This document shows, in pieces, positions 4,773 through 6,144 of a stretch of DNA of 6,144 nucleotides. The stretch lies in the NCBI GenBank assembly GCA_020861205.1, contig JAJBSY010000012.1:1-6144 (forward strand), written 5' to 3'. The notes beneath the pieces are model-generated. The model was not told the DNA's origin, did no database searches, and was given only the letters and a program-made list of their open reading frames with translations. How positions within the stretch are numbered: position 1 is the first letter of the stretch; each line of letters opens with the position of its first letter. Source of the DNA: Deltaproteobacteria bacterium. GTDB taxonomy: Bacteria; Desulfobacterota; Desulfovibrionia; Desulfovibrionales; Desulfovibrionaceae. The position numbers were made by a program, and so were the translations under genes.

Positions 4773-6014
4773 TTACGCGCCGATAACCTTGCGGGCGATT
4801 TCTTCAAATTCGCCGAGGGTCAGCAGGCGCAGGTTTTCGAGAGCCCGCTCCTTGACCTTCATGACGATTTCCATGGCTTGCTCGTCATTCTTGGCCTTGA
4901 GACCGAGTTGGTCGAGATAGATTTCCACCGTCGGGATGCCGCTGAGCTTGCCGATGACCACTTCCGTATCCGGATGGCCGGTCAGGGAATAGAGGTAAGG
5001 AGACAGTTCGAGCGGCGCGATGCCGTCCACGTTCTTGAACCAGGAGGCTACGATGCCGGATTCGATCTTCGCGATGTCCGGGCCGACGATGCCGCGGTTC
5101 TGGCGGACATGGAGCCCGGAAACCTTGCGGAAATATTCGGCCAGCGGGTATATCTTTTCGTATTTGAGGCCGGTGTCCACGCCGTAGAGGGTGAGCAGGC
5201 CGAGAGCCACGTCTTCGTAGCTCGCGTTGCCGGCGCGCTCGCCGCAGGCGGAGATGGAGGTGTGCGCTATGTCCACGCCGGAAGCGAGCGCCATGATGGT
5301 GAGGGCGCTGCCCATGCCGTAGTCGTCATGCACGTGGATGCCGAGCGGTTTCTTGATTTCTTCCTTCACCTTTTTCACGAGGTAGGGAACCGCGTGCGGG
5401 TTCAGGCCGCCGAAGGTATCCACGATGGTGAGTTCGTCCATGTGGCCGTCTTTGGCGATGGCTTTCACCATTTTCATGTAGTCGTCTATGTCCGCGCGGG
5501 TGCCGTCGATGGTGAAGAAGGACACGTACATGCCGTTATCGCGGGCGTACAGGGTGGACTCGATGGAAAGCTCGATGGCTTTTTCAAAGCTCCACTTGTA
5601 CGCGTATTCGATCAGGTGACGGCTGGACGGCACTTCCATGACCACGTTTTTCACGCCGCAGTCCACGGAACGCTTGATGTCGTCCTTCATGCAGCGGGCG
5701 AAGCTGAAAATCTTGGGGCCGAGGTTGCGTTTGTTTATCTCGGTGATGGCGGCCGCGTCCTGGGGGGACACCGCGGGCATACCGGCTTCGATGCGGTGGA
5801 TGCCGAGCTCGGCGAGTTTCTCGGCCAAGGCGACTTTCTGGTCCTTGTTAAAAACCAGGCCCGACTGTTGTTCGCCGTCGCGCAGCGTCACGTCGTGGAA
5901 CTGGATGTTTTTGGAAAAACTCATCTGGTCGCGAACTTCGGGGGCGAAGTTCCAGGGGCTGGTGTACCATTTGTCGGATTTCCAAGGGGTTTTCGATTCG
6001 TTGAACTTGGTCAT
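4773..6014 (-). CDS. DRE-TIM metallolyase, homocitrate/isopropylmalate synthase-like (HMGL-like)
   Basis: A 413-residue member of the family that joins or splits an acyl-CoA and a 2-keto acid using a divalent metal. After an unusual Trp-rich start (residues 1-35), the TIM barrel opens with FHDVTLRDGEQQSG (39-52), where Arg45, Asp46 and Glu48 are the signature catalytic/metal residues. Next come IEAGMP (75-80), TIVDTFGGLNPHAVP (196-210), the metal site H-V-H-D-D (His227, His229) and CGERAGN (257-263). The C-terminal part (about 310-413) resembles the extra subdomains of AksA/NifV/LeuA enzymes, including VIGKLSG. However, the usual H-x-x-G-I-H is I317-E-S-G-I-V322, so both histidines are missing. 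The product is therefore uncertain: a synthase with another keto acid, or a lyase/aldolase running backwards. The ATG at 6014 has GGAGG (6020-6024) with a five-base spacer; the in-frame ATG at 6026 overlaps that site and has none of its own, so I reject it. A leucine-type regulatory domain is absent. Confidence 0.88.
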   Translation of the reverse strand: MTKFNESKTPWKSDKWYTSPWNFAPEVRDQMSFSKNIQFHDVTLRDGEQQSGLVFNKDQKVALAEKLAELGIHRIEAGMPAVSPQDAAAITEINKRNLGPKIFSFARCMKDDIKRSVDCGVKNVVMEVPSSRHLIEYAYKWSFEKAIELSIESTLYARDNGMYVSFFTIDGTRADIDDYMKMVKAIAKDGHMDELTIVDTFGGLNPHAVPYLVKKVKEEIKKPLGIHVHDDYGMGSALTIMALASGVDIAHTSISACGERAGNASYEDVALGLLTLYGVDTGLKYEKIYPLAEYFRKVSGLHVRQNRGIVGPDIAKIESGIVASWFKNVDGIAPLELSPYLYSLTGHPDTEVVIGKLSGIPTVEIYLDQLGLKAKNDEQAMEIVMKVKERALENLRLLTLGEFEEIARKVIGA

Positions 6015-6085
6015 GATGTCCTCCATTTAGGGGTAAAACACGGCATCCAGCGACGCCTGGCATTTGTTTGAAAACCGGGTGCTGT

Positions 6086-6142
6086 TCAGGAAAGCGCTTT
6101 TTTGTTCAGCCAGAATTTGGGTTTTCCTTCGGTCAGGGTCCG
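6086..6142 (-). CDS. Possible C-terminal end of an upstream gene (partial)
   Basis: Reading in from the right edge on the minus strand, one frame gives 18 residues, RTLTEGKPKFWLNKKALS, then TGA at 6086-6088. The residue mix is protein-like, and the frame ends 71 bases before the metallolyase start, which would suit an upstream operon member. A second frame is also open from the edge, to TAA at 6027-6029, so the choice of frame is not certain. I do not recognise the family. Confidence 0.35.
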   Translation of the reverse strand, partial: RTLTEGKPKFWLNKKALS

Positions 6143-6144
6143 GA

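Noticed and set aside
4725..6071. Long plus-strand open frame of 448 codons opposite the metallolyase gene
   Set aside because: It mirrors the real minus-strand gene almost exactly, begins inside the hairpin and has no recognisable domain. The minus-strand protein has clear family motifs.
6027..6143. Alternative open frame from the right edge, 38 codons to TAA
   Set aside because: It runs through the region just upstream of the metallolyase ribosome site and looks less protein-like than the frame ending at 6086, though it cannot be fully excluded.

Overview
This window looks like one accessory catabolic locus from a GC-rich Gram-negative bacterium. The complete periplasmic TRAP transporter, the DsrE-fold sulfur-type protein and the FadR-type regulator would all fit a Desulfovibrio/Bilophila-like sulfidogen. 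That placement is inferred from gene content and style, not from a marker gene. Every gene I can support lies on the minus strand, so the locus reads from right to left. The long plus-strand open frames are GC-driven shadows.

In order of transcription (high to low coordinates) the window holds: a possible C-terminal scrap of an upstream gene at the right edge (6086-6142); a DRE-TIM metallolyase of the homocitrate/isopropylmalate synthase family (4773-6014); a GntR/FadR-type (FCD) regulator (3937-4623); a small DsrE/YchN-like protein with a CxxC (3577-3924); a TRAP transporter encoded as substrate-binding protein, small permease and large permease (dctP 2411-3427, dctQ 1765-2265, dctM 489-1763); and the N-terminal part of a C45 (penicillin-acyltransferase-like) amide hydrolase (395 down to the left edge). 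The reading frame of this last gene is interrupted by an in-frame TGA just after the nucleophile region.

The likely logic is a regulator controlling import of an organic acid (or N-acyl acid) by the TRAP system, with the metallolyase and the C45 hydrolase as candidate processing enzymes. The substrate cannot be read from the sequence. Three strong GC-rich hairpins stand 4-9 bases after the stop codons of the metallolyase, dctP and dctM genes. None is followed by a U-tract, so they may be processing or stabilising 3' ends rather than classical terminators. No gap between genes exceeds 150 bases. I see no tRNA, rRNA, CRISPR array, insertion sequence or attachment site.

The two most notable points are the TGA that replaces an expected glycine codon in the C45 gene, and the metallolyase's loss of both histidines from the normally conserved H-x-x-G-I-H block, which suggests a chemistry other than standard Claisen condensation.
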